From Homarus americanus (taxonomy: Eukaryota > Arthropoda > Malacostraca > Decapoda > Nephropidae): DNA of 64,000 nt. The stretch is from assembly GCF_018991925.1 (NCBI RefSeq), contig NW_024736071.1:9195231-9259230 (forward strand), written 5' to 3'. A model generated the notes under the pieces. The model was not told the origin of the DNA and made no database searches. It saw nothing but the letters and a program-made list of their open reading frames with translations. Both the position numbers and the translations under genes were made by a program. The stretch's first letter is position 1, and each line of letters opens with the position of its first letter. Of the stretch, positions 1 to 13,842 are shown in pieces.

Positions 1-1089
1 CAATAACTATCTATTTCCCTGTAAATCTTACGACTCAACGTTTAGTAAGATTATATTTTTGGTTTAACTGCATCTTACGACCATATCTTGAAATATAACA
101 TCGTGAATTTGTTTTCATTTTACTCTTAAGTTTTTATATGGGAAGAGTTTTTCTCTTAATTTTGAGTTTCGTGTTAGCTGGCTGGCACATTTTATTTTCC
201 CAATTACCAAACCTCAGTTCTGTTGAAACTGGTTCATAGTTAACGTGAGTTCATTATTCGTTTGTGCCTTTGTTAGTAAATATCCTCATACTTAATAAAT
301 GTTTTAACTTTAACACGACTTTTCGATATCACTTCTTATCAGTTAGGCATTCACACAAAGTCGATTGCATAATTTCCATAATTTCATAATTTCATTCTTA
401 AGTAATGTCTTCTGTGTTGGCTGACATTTTTATTCCCCAAATGAATGTTTTGGAGGTTGTAAATACTTTAACGAATCATTGACGTAAAAAGATGTGTTGA
501 AAAATAGATGAACCAATCCTGCCATTTCTCCTTTATATATAAATATATAGAAGGAGAGATAAAAGGACCTCGTAAAGAATGATTGATTGGTATTTGGTAG
601 AAGCAAGAATAATAGAAAATGAAAGCCTTATGCAGAAAGAAACTCAAATAGGCTGAGGAAAAAAATTAGTGAACTGAGAAAAGAAAATTTGACTCGGTAA
701 TTTAAAGAAATGAGATAAAGTGGTCATATGTGTACGAAGGTGTTGATGTTGAGGTTTGTCGGTACAAACAAACTGGAATGAAAAACAAGTAGAAAGAACG
801 TTAGGTCGAAGGGCTGGCGGTGCCAATTAAGGAAAGAAGAATAGCATTTTGGTGTAGTTTCAAGTAAGGAGGACTACAAAGTCCTTAGAAGAGAGGCAAT
901 GGAAATGATGCAAAAAATTTCATGTAAGATGGTAAGGCTTGCAGGTCCCCTAACAGCCACAGGTTAATAAGAGGGTCCGATGAATTCATGAATGCCATAT
1001 TCACGAAAGCCACGAAAGCCCTAAATGAGTCTAAATGGAATAACTCCCAGATCTGCCCCAGCGAAGAAATAGGTATACCATCATACCAT
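1..1089. other. AT-rich sequence, nothing recognised
   Basis: No convincing coding frame, RNA gene or repeat was found on either strand. The composition is AT-rich and the few open frames are short and lack family motifs. It may be intergenic or intronic. Confidence 0.5.
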
Positions 1090-1640
1090 CCACCTAAACA
1101 TTGAGAACAAACTCAACACATGTCATTAACAACACATGGGCAAGCCACCATGACCTCCATGCCCTCAATTGGGGCCTCCAGGAGATGGCATACAACGCAA
1201 AAGGAACTTGACAGTGCTTGCTGCGTAACACTTAAGCAATGTAGATCTACAGATCCAACAGAAACCATCCAAATGGGCTTACACTGATGCTTTGGAAAGA
1301 CAACAGATAGCTGATGTGGGTACGCACAATCACTTCCACCCTGGCATCTCTACCCATCCCCCCCATAGTGCAGCCAGAGCAAGGTGAGTGCCCGGCCCAA
1401 GGGAAACTTAGAAAGAGGCAAAGTATAGGAACCTTAGACACAAATATTTTGCCACATTAGGCTTACAGAATCTAGAATTCTAGAACAACAAAGCCCAAGA
1501 GATCCTGAATAAGCTGGACTTCAGAATCATTCACGCCACCAGATTACAGAATACCCATGTTTCTGTACTTTAGCCTAGCATTTCAGAAGGGAAATGACTA
1601 CTGAATAATTGGCTCTTAGTATCTCACCCAAGACGGTTGA
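1090..1640 (+). mobile_element. decayed retroelement-like coding remnant
   Basis: Several short plus-strand segments in drifting frames read like a decayed coding region. They include QQKPSKWAYTDALERQQ near 1258-1300, EAKYRNLRHKYFATLGLQN near 1418-1470, and LYFSLAFQKGND near 1563-1600. The tail pattern (a KYRNL segment, then a segment ending in FQKGN) resembles the region downstream of the reverse transcriptase in uncharacterised invertebrate retroelements. That match is from memory and is an inference. Stops and frameshifts are frequent, so the copy is dead. It could instead be an unrelated pseudogene. Confidence 0.35.
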
Positions 1641-2384
1641 GAGAGTCTTGGAATTATAATATTTTAGTGCAAAAGACAGTTGTGGTAAGAGAAAATATAT
1701 ACATGCAGCTCAGAGAAAGATGTTTACATTTTCATGATTCACCTTTATTATCTTTATAAAGACAAACAGACTCGTAAACCAACTAATTAGAGTAAAAACC
1801 TTGTTAATTATACTCGGGGAAAGTGTATGGTACAGTTGTTAATGAGTGAAATGCAGCAGAACCCGAGTGTATTGTGGGAGGGGCATAGTGCGTCTAGAAA
1901 CAGAAGAGTTGTGGATCAAGGGTTTGCATTTATTTATAAACATTAGTGAAAAGTTTTAGGATAAGGTAATTTTTTGTACCATTTATGGATCTAGGAAAAA
2001 ATAGATAGAAAAGCAGCGTAGAGAGTACAGTATTGAAACTGTGACAAATGAAAAATCACTAAATACTATTCAAAGCTTTTATTGGAAGAGTGAAGCTCGT
2101 ATTACTGTGTATTAGGAAGTGAAAGCAAAACTACGTTAAAGATGCCTGATGTCACCGTTGTTGTTTAGTATTTTCCTGGGTGAGGTAATAAGAAAGGTGA
2201 AAGCAAGAATAATGGAGAGATATGCAAGCTTGGTAAACAAAATTATTTTAAATACAATTGTAAGGTGATTCAGCTGTCGTGTGGAAATGATACTGTTCTA
2301 GTGGCCTACCCAGAAGAAAAATTATAATGGTTAGTGAATGACTTTGGAAAAGTTTTAACTTGGAAAATAATAGATATTGAATGC
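1641..2384. other. AT-rich sequence, nothing recognised
   Basis: No open frame with recognisable motifs, no long tandem repeat and no obvious inverted repeat were seen here. The end of this stretch leads into the LINE remnant at 2385 and may be an unreadable part of it. Confidence 0.4.
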
Positions 2385-2760
2385 AAACAAAATTAGAGTG
2401 ATGAAAATGCGAAGACATGAGAGATAGAGAGAAATAAGTGCTACTCCGAATGGAAATAGAATTGAGAGAGTAAACTGTTTCAAATATCTGAGAGTGGATG
2501 TGTCAGCAAATGGAATGATGAGTTGATGAACTGAATCACAAAGCATCTGAGGTAAAGAAAGTAATAGATGGCCTGAGAAATGTACAGAGGGAGGGAAGCT
2601 CGTCATAGTAGGTAAAAGTAATGATGTACTGTAAAGGGTTATCGTCGGGCCGGCCTTAATATATGGCTGTGAAACATAGACTCTGGATGCAAGGGGAAGG
2701 AACAAGCTACAGTATAAGTACAGAGAGCACCATGTGGCCTAATAGTATGTAGAGAGAAAC
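2385..2760 (+). pseudogene. LINE reverse transcriptase C-terminal remnant
   Basis: Frame-by-frame reading gives IERVNCFKYLRVDVSANG at about 2461-2515, then VDELNHKASEVKKVIDGLRN at about 2522-2580. Downstream comes GPALIYGCET, a stop, then TLDARGRNKLQ at about 2647-2712. FKYLG-like and YGCETWTL-like motifs are typical of the segment just after the RT palm in many LINE-encoded polymerases. At least one frameshift and several in-frame stops break it. The RT catalytic core itself is not visible. This is an old, inactive plus-strand fragment; clade unknown. Confidence 0.55.
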
Positions 2761-3120
2761 ACAGAAGAGCAATAGAAGTGACAGAGGTGCCGGGTAGATA
2801 GCGGATTGTTTAGGTGATATGATAAAAGGGGATTTAAAGATTGGTAAAAATGATTAAGAGACGGGGGTAGATGGTAGGATGTTATGAAGGATGCATTAGA
2901 AATGATGAATATAGCTATCCAGGAAGCAACACTGTACGTGAATGAAATAAGAACATGTCAAAAGTTTTGGGGAAAGGACGAGCTGTGATGGGTGATGCTG
3001 CCTTGTGTGAAGTGACAAGTGTAAACTAGTTTTAGGGCCTTGTTGTGGAAGGGGAGTACCATAGCAGAACACATCTTTTACAACAGTAAGAATGAATGAA
3101 TGACAATGAATGAAGGGAAA

Positions 3121-3123
<3 letters not shown>
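2761..3123. other. unassigned sequence downstream of LINE remnant
   Basis: AT- and G-rich sequence with no readable coding motif. It may be the rest of the LINE 3' region, ending near the TG tract, but no boundary can be drawn. Confidence 0.35.

Positions 3124-3153
<30 letters not shown>
3124..3153. repeat. (TG)15 microsatellite
   Basis: Uninterrupted TG dinucleotides. The 60-residue open frame that crosses it and the TA tract is a product of the repeats. Confidence 0.97.
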
Positions 3154-3155
<2 letters not shown>

Positions 3156-3219
3156 ATTTATTGCAGCGAACATGCTTTTAAACAAATAATACTCTATGCT
3201 TTAAAGTGTAATATATATA

Positions 3220-3222
<3 letters not shown>

Positions 3223-3296
<74 letters not shown>
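3223..3296. repeat. (TA)37 microsatellite
   Basis: Uninterrupted TA dinucleotide run of about 74 bp. Confidence 0.97.
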
Positions 3297-3298
<2 letters not shown>

Positions 3299-3535
3299 AA
3301 AGTAAATCAAACCTAAACACCCGTAGTCGTTATTAAACTCTTATAGATATCAATACCATCACCACCATCACAAACTCCCCCCAAAAAAGGTAAAAATAAC
3401 ATATAAAAGCCAGAGTCAGAGCCAATACAAACATGCATTTTTCCCTGCCACAAAACATTTTAGAAGAGAATGGGACGCATGATTTGTTTCCAATACTTTG
3501 CAAACCGAGTGAGGACGCCCAGTTCCCCCTCCGCT

Positions 3536-3800
3536 CTGCCAATCAAATCACCGTCCCCTCACCTCCTGCAAACTGTCATGCAAACTTCATCCAAATTGTT
3601 CACATTTCAGCCCTACAAGTAATAATCAGAGCTGTAACGACTCCATTAACGAGCCATCAACAGTTCCAACTCGGCCCTGCCAATCATCGCGCGAGGGGAA
3701 GGAAAGCCGTGTTCTGATTGGTGCAACAAGAATGAACTCATTCATTGGTCAATCAGTAGCCATGTAAAGGTTGCACCAATCACAGTGCTCAATAAAAGCT
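3536..3800 (+). promoter_or_regulatory. cluster of CCAAT boxes with TATA-like motif; candidate promoter
   Basis: Five CCAAT/ATTGG pentamers lie within 240 bp: 3539-3543, 3680-3684, 3717-3721 (reverse), 3744-3748 (reverse) and 3776-3780. Several have the extended NF-Y-like context (CCAATCA or TGATTGG). A TATA-like AATAAAAGC starts at 3791, suggesting plus-strand transcription starting near 3820. Clustered CCAAT boxes ahead of a TATA-like element are a known promoter layout bound by NF-Y. The neighbourhood is also more GC-rich than its surroundings. No downstream exon is proven; the open frame at 3846-4172 is not recognisable as a protein. Confidence 0.35.
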
Positions 3801-4171
3801 ATATCCATTTAGTCTGTTTTTTATAGAATGCATTTTGTGTAGCTCGTGTGCATCCCTCAGTTACAAAACGGCAATAACAGGGCCGTTGGCGTCCGCTGCC
3901 CACCGTTGTTGCCTCACACTCATAAAAATGAGAACAAGTTAACTCTCTGTGATCCTGACGGCAATATAACTATGTCAGCTCTCTCTCTCTCTCTCCCTCC
4001 CACCCTGCCTGCCTGCCCGCCGCTGCCTCCATTACTCTCTCATATATTACTCCGCATTTCTAAGCTCTATATTTTTGACGCGGGGAGGAGGAAGAGAAAT
4101 TCCAATAATTCTGAAACACACGTTAAACTTTCTGACACACCCCTTCAATTCACCAAATCTGTTCCTTTATA
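3801..4171. other. mixed sequence downstream of candidate promoter
   Basis: Contains CT-rich (3981-3998) and CCTGCC-rich low-complexity stretches. A 108-codon open frame starts at 3846 on the plus strand, but its residues (serine/proline runs) come largely from these low-complexity stretches. It is not annotated as a gene. Confidence 0.4.
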
Positions 4172-4206
4172 AATATATATATATATATATATATTTTTTT
4201 TTTTTT
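4172..4206. repeat. (TA)n followed by T-run
   Basis: TA dinucleotides run into 13 consecutive T bases at 4194-4206. Confidence 0.9.
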
Positions 4207-4524
4207 ACTTTTTTCGTGGCGAGGCGAAAGTTTAAGTTAGAGAAGGGGAGAATCATCAGCATTTGGTATTGTAAAAGTTGCCAAAATCCAATAATCTACT
4301 GCTAATACAAATAGCCGTTCGTGATTCGAGCAATTTAATATTCACAAAAGCGGAAACTGGGAGCATCGCGGCGGTGTTGATGTAGAAGCAACCTCGACCT
4401 TACCTCACCCGGGCGTCTAGGCTCAGTTTACCATGTCGTGTGGCTCAGCGATATTGGCCATTCATTCCGTTTGTTGAATCCCCCACCCAACACACGCAAA
4501 ATTACCTTCATGACACGCTCTAAG
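4207..4524. other. unassigned sequence
   Basis: Moderately GC-rich around 4360-4500. A start codon in good context at 4433 opens only a 14-codon frame. No recognised feature. Confidence 0.4.
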
Positions 4525-4557
<33 letters not shown>

Positions 4558-4814
4558 TGCAGCAGCACAGTGGTAAGATATTGTCTCACAATTCACAGTC
4601 ATTAGCCAAATTTATCATCATTTTCATCATTATTATCGTAACTATGATTGTCATTGAAGTCACAGAGTACAATTCACTTTGGTCATCATCATCATCTTCT
4701 TTAGTGCCAATGATATATTATCACAAAAAAATCATTACCATTATCATCATCATTATAATCAACATAATCATCATCGTCACCACCATCATCATCATCATCA
4801 GCAGCAGCAGCAGC

Positions 4815-4878
<64 letters not shown>

Positions 4879-4995
4879 TAATATATAATCGTCACCATCA
4901 TCATCGTCATCATTATTATCATTAGCACCATCATCATCATCACAATCACAATCATCACCATCATCACAATCATCATCATCATCATCATCATCTAG
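4525..4995. repeat. compound trinucleotide repeat (ATC)n/(AAT)n
   Basis: Runs of ATC at 4525-4557 and 4745-4805, of TAA at about 4815-4876, and of ATC again to 4993, separated by imperfect stretches. The long open frames on both strands here (poly-Ile, poly-Asn, poly-Tyr, poly-Asp) are artefacts of trinucleotide repeats. Confidence 0.95.
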
Positions 4996-5052
4996 GAAAA
5001 TTAATAAGTTATCTGGATCACCCCTCACACCTCTGCATTCTTGCTGTGAAGT

Positions 5053-5182
5053 AGAGAGATCGCTGGGATAAAGAGATCGGCTGAGAAACAGAAATTGCCT
5101 GAGAGAGAGAAATCGGCTGGAACACAAGAGATATCGGCTGGCATAAAGACATCAGCTGTGACATAAACACATCGTTTGACGT
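5053..5182. repeat. degenerate minisatellite, about 18-bp period
   Basis: Seven diverged units share the core GAGATCGGCTG. The core positions 5059, 5076, 5094, 5112, 5133, 5151 and 5171 are 17-21 bp apart. Confidence 0.75.
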
Positions 5183-5428
5183 ACACAGAAATCTGGTCAA
5201 GATAACTTTCAACTGTGTTCTTAACTCACCCAGAAAATAGAGCGAAAATATGTATTACTTGAAAAAGAAAACGAGAACACTTTTAAAAGTTAGACATTAT
5301 TTTGGCACACCCGGTATTTCAGGGTTCTCTCACAGGGTGGTGCGTGTAGACTGTACTTACGGGTAAGATATGAAACTGAGATAGCGCTTTTGTGTTCATT
5401 GTGGGAACGTCTGCTTGGTCTGTTTTGA

Positions 5429-5476
5429 TGTGTGTATGTGTGTGTGTGTGTATGTGTGTGTGTGTGTGTGTGTGTG
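5429..5476. repeat. (TG)n microsatellite
   Basis: TG dinucleotides with two TA interruptions. Confidence 0.95.
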
Positions 5477-5740
5477 AAATTTTCTTCTTTCTTCTTCTTC
5501 ACTATCTTAATCTCCCTTAAATCTCCTTCTATTTTTTAATATTTAGATTTTTTTACGTTCAATAATTTCTTCTTTTTAATTTCGATTCTTCTTCCCATCT
5601 TATTTATTTCTTATATTTATTTATTCTCTTAGTTTTTCTTCTTTTAATTCGTCTTCTTCGTCATCATTTCTTATCTGTTCTTCCTATTATTACTTTTTCT
5701 CCTGCTTCAGCTCCTAATTCTTCTTTTTTCTTGTAAACAA
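5477..5740. repeat. T- and TTC-rich low-complexity tract
   Basis: Mostly T with repeated TTC and TTCTT motifs on the plus strand; strongly pyrimidine-biased. No coding signal. Confidence 0.7.
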
Positions 5741-6130
5741 ACCATCTCCCGTCACACTTGCTTACTGGTGAGATGGTGCTGAGCGTGAATATACCAGAAT
5801 ATCACTATCTTATACACTTGTACCAGGAATTATTTATAACTATTACTTTGCAGGTATAACAAGAATTTAAATAATATATCCTTTGATCTATTGTAATCGT
5901 TTCTAGATATTTTTTTTTAAAAATTTTTTCTTGTTTTAATTTACTTTTTTCCACTTATTTTATCATTAATATCATATATTAAATTTGTATGTACGTATTC
6001 CTTTTATTCGGCTCTCATAACGTCCGGTGGGGATTTGGACTTTTCAAAAACTTGACATAAAATGTACTGTACGTAGGGTACAGTTAGTCTTGTTGACAAC
6101 TGTCGTCAATCCGTCTACTCCTTTAGTAGA

Positions 6131-6135
<5 letters not shown>
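5741..6135. other. AT-rich sequence, nothing recognised
   Basis: No repeats or coding frames beyond short chance frames. Confidence 0.4.

Positions 6136-6188
<53 letters not shown>
6136..6188. repeat. (CT)n microsatellite
   Basis: About 26 uninterrupted TC dinucleotides. It produces the serine/leucine run in the open frame that crosses it. Confidence 0.97.
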
Positions 6189-6190
<2 letters not shown>

Positions 6191-7262
6191 GGGTGGGGAA
6201 TACGAAGTCAACATTCTCAGAATCTCCTACAGAACCTTTATAAATCCGTGTATGCATGTCGGTCCTGAGTCGCACCTGCGTTATGTATTAATAACGCCAC
6301 CTGTGTCGAACAAGCGTAAAGCATATTGTAAGAGTCGAGACTCCCACCTCTTGAATCTTACGCCAGTCTTGTGTCCGACCTGGTGGACGTACTGAATAAC
6401 ATTTCTACATGGGACGATCTTTCTGACGCGTAATCGTTCTAAAATCAGTATCATGAGACGTTTTTTTCTGGCAGATAATCACTCGAGTCTAGATAAAGGT
6501 ATCAAGGGCATTCTTTCTAACATGTATTCGTTCTTAATAACAGAGTCATGGAGAGATTTTTTCTTTATGTTATTACTATTTACAACCTTAGACCAACCAC
6601 AGACTCTCTCTCTCTCTCTCTCCGATATATTAACAGCCAAAATATCACCACAACAGGGTCATTCTTCCAGCTTCCTTCCTTGTTTGTGGTGTGAAAAATG
6701 AATAGGTTGACCTTACGCGGGCCAGCCAGGTTAATGAAGGAGTGGTAGAACTTGAGTGAAGCATGATTTATGTTGTATCGTGAAGAAGAAACTATTGGAG
6801 ACCCAGAATAACATATAAACCTCACTCACAGCAACTTCTTACACTAAATACTGTAATTTTCTGGGGTGTTTCTTTGTTCCTAAACTATACACTTTACCAA
6901 AATTGTTAAGTTCAATTAGGTTAAGCTACTGTAGATAAGGTATTTATATACGTTTGGTTAGTTAGTTCAGATTAGACTGGGTATCTTAGGTTAGTCCCAA
7001 TGTTGTTCAGTTATAGGGTATCATAAGTTTATATACTGTACATAGTTGTTCTTTCGTGTTCGTTATCGATAATTATCAAAACAATGAGACCAGTACCGTC
7101 TTCGGCCATGGACCAATTGAGCTCTGGCCCAGGGCCTCAAAGCTTAAGGGGCCCCAAGGCTCCAAAGATTTTTTTTTTAATTCTGTTGACAAATTTGACT
7201 AAAAATTTTTTTAATTGGTTCTCTAAATTAATATTGCAGGTGTAGAGGTACTGTATCGAGGA
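6189..7262. other. unassigned sequence
   Basis: Includes a short CT run at 6606-6622. A GC-rich patch at about 7095-7165 has AGGGCCTCAAAGCTT followed by AAGGGGCCCCAAGGC; such runs are common at transposon ends, but no partner terminus was found. Otherwise nothing recognised. Confidence 0.4.
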
Positions 7263-8055
7263 GAGGGGCCTCATATAGTGTATGATGTATAGTGTATTAT
7301 GTATAGTGTATGGTGTATGAAGTATGGTATATGATGTATAGTGTATGGTGCAAGATGTATGGTATATGATATATAGTGTATTGTGTACAGTGTATGATGC
7401 ATGATATATGGTGTATTGTGTATTATGTATAGTGTATAATGCATTATGCATAGTGTATGGTGTCTGATGTAAAGTGTTTTACGTATAGTTTATTATGTAT
7501 AGTGTATGGTATATGATGTATGGTATATGATGCATAGTGTATGGTGAAATATGTATGGTATATGATATATAGTGTATTATGTTTAGTGTATGGTGTATGA
7601 AGTATGATATATAATATATAGTGTATTATGTATGGTGTATGGTATATAATGTATAGTGTAAGGTGTATGATGTGTAGTGTATTATGTATAGTGTATGGTG
7701 CATGATGTATAGTGCATGGTGTATAGTGTTTTGTGCACGATGTACAGTGTACAGTATAGTGTATATTATATGGTGTACATATGGTGTATAGTGGATGGTG
7801 TACAGTGCATGGTGTACAGTATATAGTGTGCGGTGTATGGTTTACAGTGTATGGTGTATGGTGTATGATGTATTGTGTGTGTTGTATGGCTTAGTCATGT
7901 CAATATTGTTAATATTATCCACTCTGTATCTGCATTTTCTGGTTAAATAAACTTTCAAAATCAACATCAATATCAGTGTATGGTTACAGTGTTTTGTGTA
8001 TGGTGTGTAGTGTATGGAGAATGATATTTAGTGTATAATGATGAATAGTGTATGA
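7263..8055. repeat. degenerate GTGTATGATGTATA-type tandem repeat
   Basis: Imperfect 7-14-bp units built from GTATGGTGTATGATGTATA variants fill most of this interval. Unrelated sequence interrupts them at about 7890-7975. The 104-residue minus-strand open frame at 7137-7451 is largely this repeat. Confidence 0.85.
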
Positions 8056-8220
8056 TACTCCCCTTTTACAATACATTTCCTAGTTTATCCATGTCACTTA
8101 ATACAACTTACCATGCAGGCCACACACCCATCTCTGGTCACCACCTGCCCACATCTTTGTCCCTCTACTATTTCAAAGGGAGAACAGTCTTGTTAATTTC
8201 ATTCATTGTTACTTCATATA
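8056..8220. other. unassigned sequence
   Basis: Short open frame only; nothing recognised before the SINE end. Confidence 0.35.
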
Positions 8221-8332
8221 CTGGTTGCCCTTCGTGTACGAGGATGGGCGGCCCTGGGGTCACTTAAGCGTGAATTTGTTTGAAGGTGTAGAAGCTGTCG
8301 CGATCACAACAACAACACCTTAAGTTAACAAG
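8221..8332 (-). mobile_element. SINE 3' fragment
   Basis: Matches the 3' half of the fuller minus-strand SINE at 61861-61990: GGTTGCCC end, then a CGAGGATGGGCGGCCC-like segment, GTGAATTTGTTT, GGTGTAGAAGCTGTCGC and a CAACAACA run. The tRNA-like head is absent. The similarity stops at about 8330, just before the foldback element. Confidence 0.75.
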
Positions 8333-8342
8333 GTACAGTTAT

Positions 8343-8508
8343 CCAAAAAAGTCGTGTCGCCTCATCCTGAACCACGAACCCCGAGATTCAGACTCTTGAA
8401 TCCGAAGCATTTATGGACAGACTAATGTATCAGTGTCTACTGCTTCGGGTTCACGAGTCTGAATCTCGGGGTTCGTGGTTTAGGATGAGAGGCGACAGGA
8501 TTTTTTGG
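8343..8508. repeat. long inverted repeat (foldback-like)
   Basis: Left arm 8343-8409 and right arm 8441-8508 are reverse complements over about 67 bp, with a 31-nt spacer. Inside the core (8356-8409 against 8441-8496) there are three mismatches and one 2-nt indel. The outer ends start CCAAAAAA. No coding capacity. It resembles a foldback/MITE-type element, but no target duplication was identified. Confidence 0.8.
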
Positions 8509-8590
8509 GGTATTTTCGTAAATTTACTGACCCTTTGGGAATGTCTAATATAACAATCTCATTCTTTTGTGGACAAACGGGATGATGACA

Positions 8591-9996
8591 GCTTTCTTCA
8601 GTGTTAATACAGGAGGAAAGCTTTTGTCCAGTGTTAGTACAGAAGGAAAGCTTTTGTCCAGTGTTAGTACAGAAGGAAAGCTATTGTCCAGTGTTAGTAC
8701 AGGAGGAAAGCTTTTGTCCAGTGTTAGTACAGGAGGAAAGCTTTTGTCCAGTGTTAGTACAGGAGGAAAGCCATTGTCCAGTGTTAGTACAGGAGGAAAG
8801 CTTTTGTCCAGTGTTAGTACAGGAGGAAAGTTATTGTCCAGTGTTAGTACAGGAGGAAAACTATTGTCCAATTTTAGTACAGGAGGAAAGCTATTGTCCA
8901 GTGTTAGTACAGGAGGAAAGCTATTGTCTAGTGTTACTACAGGAGGAAAGCTATTGTCCAGTGTTAGTACAGGAAGAAAGCTATTGTCCAGTGTTAGTAC
9001 AGGAGGAAAGCTATTGTCCAGTGTTAGTACAGAAGGAAAGCTAGTGTTAGTACAGGAGGAAAGCTATTGTATGTTAGTACAGGAGAAGCTATTGTCAGTG
9101 TTAGTACAGGAGGAAAGCTATTGTCTAGTGTTAGTACAGGAGAAAGCTATTGTCAATGTTAGTACAGAAGGAAAGCTATTGTCCAGTGTTAGTACAGGGA
9201 GAAAGCTATTGTCCAGTGTTAATACAGGAGGAAAGCTAGTGTTAGTACAGGAGGAAAGCTAGTGTTAGTACAGGAGGAAAGCTAGTGTTAGTACAGGAGG
9301 AAAGCTATTGTCCAGTGTTAGTACAGGAGGAAAGCTATTGTCCAGTGTTAGTACAGGAGGAAAGCTATTGTCCAGTGTTAGTACAGGAGGAAAGCTATTG
9401 TCCAGTGTTAGTACAGAAGGAAAGCTACTATTAGTACAGGAGGAAAGCTACTGGCCAGTGTTAGTACAGGAGGAAAGTTTTTGTCCAGTGTTAGTACAGG
9501 AGAAAGCTATTGTCCAGTGTTAGTACAGGAGGAAAGCTATTGTCCAGTGTTAGTACAGAAGGATAGCTACTATTAGTACAGGAGGAAAGCTACTGGCCAG
9601 TGTTAGTACAGGAGGAAAGTTTTTGTCCAGTGTTAGTACAGGAGAAAGCTATTGTCCAGTGTTAGTACAGGAGGAAAGCTATTGTCCAGTGTTAGTACAG
9701 GAGGAAAGCTATTGTTCAGTGTTAGTACAGGAGGAAAGCTTTTGTCCAGTGTTAGTACAGGAGGAAAGCTATTGTCCAGTGTTAGTACAGGAGGAAAGCT
9801 ATTGTCCAGTGTTAGTAGAGGAGGAAAGCTATTGTCCAGTATTAGTACAGGAGGAAAGCTATTGTCCAGTGTTAGTACAGGAGGAAAGCTATTGTCCAGT
9901 GTTAGTACAGAAGGAAAGCTAGTGTTAGTACAGAAGGAAAGCTAGTGTTAGTACAGGAGGAAAGCTATTGTCCAGTGTTAGTACAGGAGGAAAGCA
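8591..9996. repeat. 30-bp minisatellite array
   Basis: About 45 units with core GTGTTAGTACAGGAGGAAAG followed by CTATTGTCCA. Variants include CTTTTG for CTATTG, GAAGG for GGAGG, and shortened units of about 18-20 bp around 9030-9300. Because 30 is divisible by 3, two forward frames and one reverse frame stay open, giving repeated STGGKLLSSV, VQEESYCPVL or DNSFPPVLTL peptides. Openness in several frames and on both strands argues against a gene. Confidence 0.95.
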
Positions 9997-10151
9997 ACTG
10001 AAAATGAATACCCTGTCATGTTTGGGCTCACCTAAACAATGAACCAGTTTGGGCCACAGTCCACACTCCCACGCGTGCCTATATATACTAAACAATTATC
10101 TTAAAAAGTGGCCAGTAATAAAATTATTGACACATGCATATCAAATTCACC
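9997..10151. other. spacer between two tandem arrays
   Basis: About 155 bp of unrecognised sequence separating the 30-bp and 40-bp arrays. Confidence 0.5.
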
Positions 10152-10574
10152 ACACTATCACCTGCGCTACATCCATTATACTATATCCAGTACACTATCA
10201 CCTGCACTACATCCATTATACTATATCCAGTACACTATCACCTGCGCTACATCCATTATACTATATCCAGTACACTATCACCTGCGCTACATCCATTATA
10301 CTATATCCAGTACACTATCACCTGCGCTACATCCATTATACTATATCCAGTACACTATCACCTGCACTACATCCATTATACTATATCCAGTACACTATCA
10401 CCTGCGCTACATCCATTATACTATATCCAGTACACTATCACCTGCACTACATCCATTATACTATATCCAGTACACTATCACCTGCGCTACATCCATTATA
10501 CTATATCCAGTACACTATCACCTGCGCTACATCCATTATACTATATCCAGTACACTATCACCTGCGCTACATCC
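10152..10574. repeat. 40-bp tandem array, highly homogeneous
   Basis: Eleven occurrences of CCTGCGCTACATCCATTATA (followed by a 20-bp constant half) are spaced exactly 40 bp apart from 10161 to 10561. Internal units are identical except at one position, where CCTGCGCTAC becomes CCTGCACTAC at 10201, 10361 and 10441. All three forward frames are open across the array, so the 182-264-residue frames are repeat artefacts. Confidence 0.97.
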
Positions 10575-10680
10575 TACTATGCAGCACTCCAGCTCATCTA
10601 CATCCACTACAACTTCATCTCTCTCTCTCTCTTTATTTCGAAGAAACATCATTTAGGGATTAATTCGGACGATATTCTTC

Positions 10681-13338
<2,658 letters not shown>

Positions 13339-13620
13339 AGTCTCCCTCCCTCCCTCCCATCCGTCAGCCCCTCCCTAACTATCTTCTTCCCCCCTGTGTC
13401 CGTTCCTCCCTCCCTTCCTCCTTTCCTCGCTACCTCCCTTACCCCCCTTCCCTCTCTCCCCTCCCTCCCCTCTCTGCCCTATCCGTTGTTCCTCATCAAC
13501 AAAACTCTCCCTGCCGGTCGATCTCCTTTTCTCCGGTTGCTGCTCATCAACAATATCGTCCCTCTCTCTCTCCCTCCCTCTCTCCCTCTCTCCCCCTTCT
13601 GTTGTTTGTCATACTGCCCC
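13339..13620. repeat. pyrimidine-rich (CCCT)n tract
   Basis: Repeated CTCCCTCC motifs, broken by GC-richer patches that include two ATCAACAA segments. The 75-residue open frame here is low complexity. Confidence 0.85.
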
Positions 13621-13842
13621 TGACAAAGCCATCTGGACTTCACCTACGGTCCTCTACGCCTGACCCTCCACAATACAATCAGGATTTAGCTGATCGCTGG
13701 TCATTTTCAGGGTTGTATAGTCGTGTTTTTCGTTACAGAAATGTTGAAGAGGAGTAGCGTTAATTGGCGGCCGGATAAACCAATCAAATATCGTGTGTGA
13801 CTCTAGGATAATCTAGTTAGTATTAATGCTTTGTTATTGTCA

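Noticed and set aside
4581..5127. Poly-Ile, poly-Asn, poly-Asp and poly-Tyr proteins
   Set aside because: Direct translations of ATC/AAT microsatellites on both strands.
8567..9945. Open frames of 97-231 codons in the 30-bp array, and a CRISPR-like look
   Set aside because: Units are contiguous with no unique spacers, so it is not CRISPR. Two forward frames and one reverse frame are all open because the unit is a multiple of 3, so there is no specific coding signal. The AGGAGG in each unit is not a ribosome-binding site in this eukaryotic context.
13396..13623. 75-codon frame as a small gene
   Set aside because: Low-complexity (CCCT)n translation.
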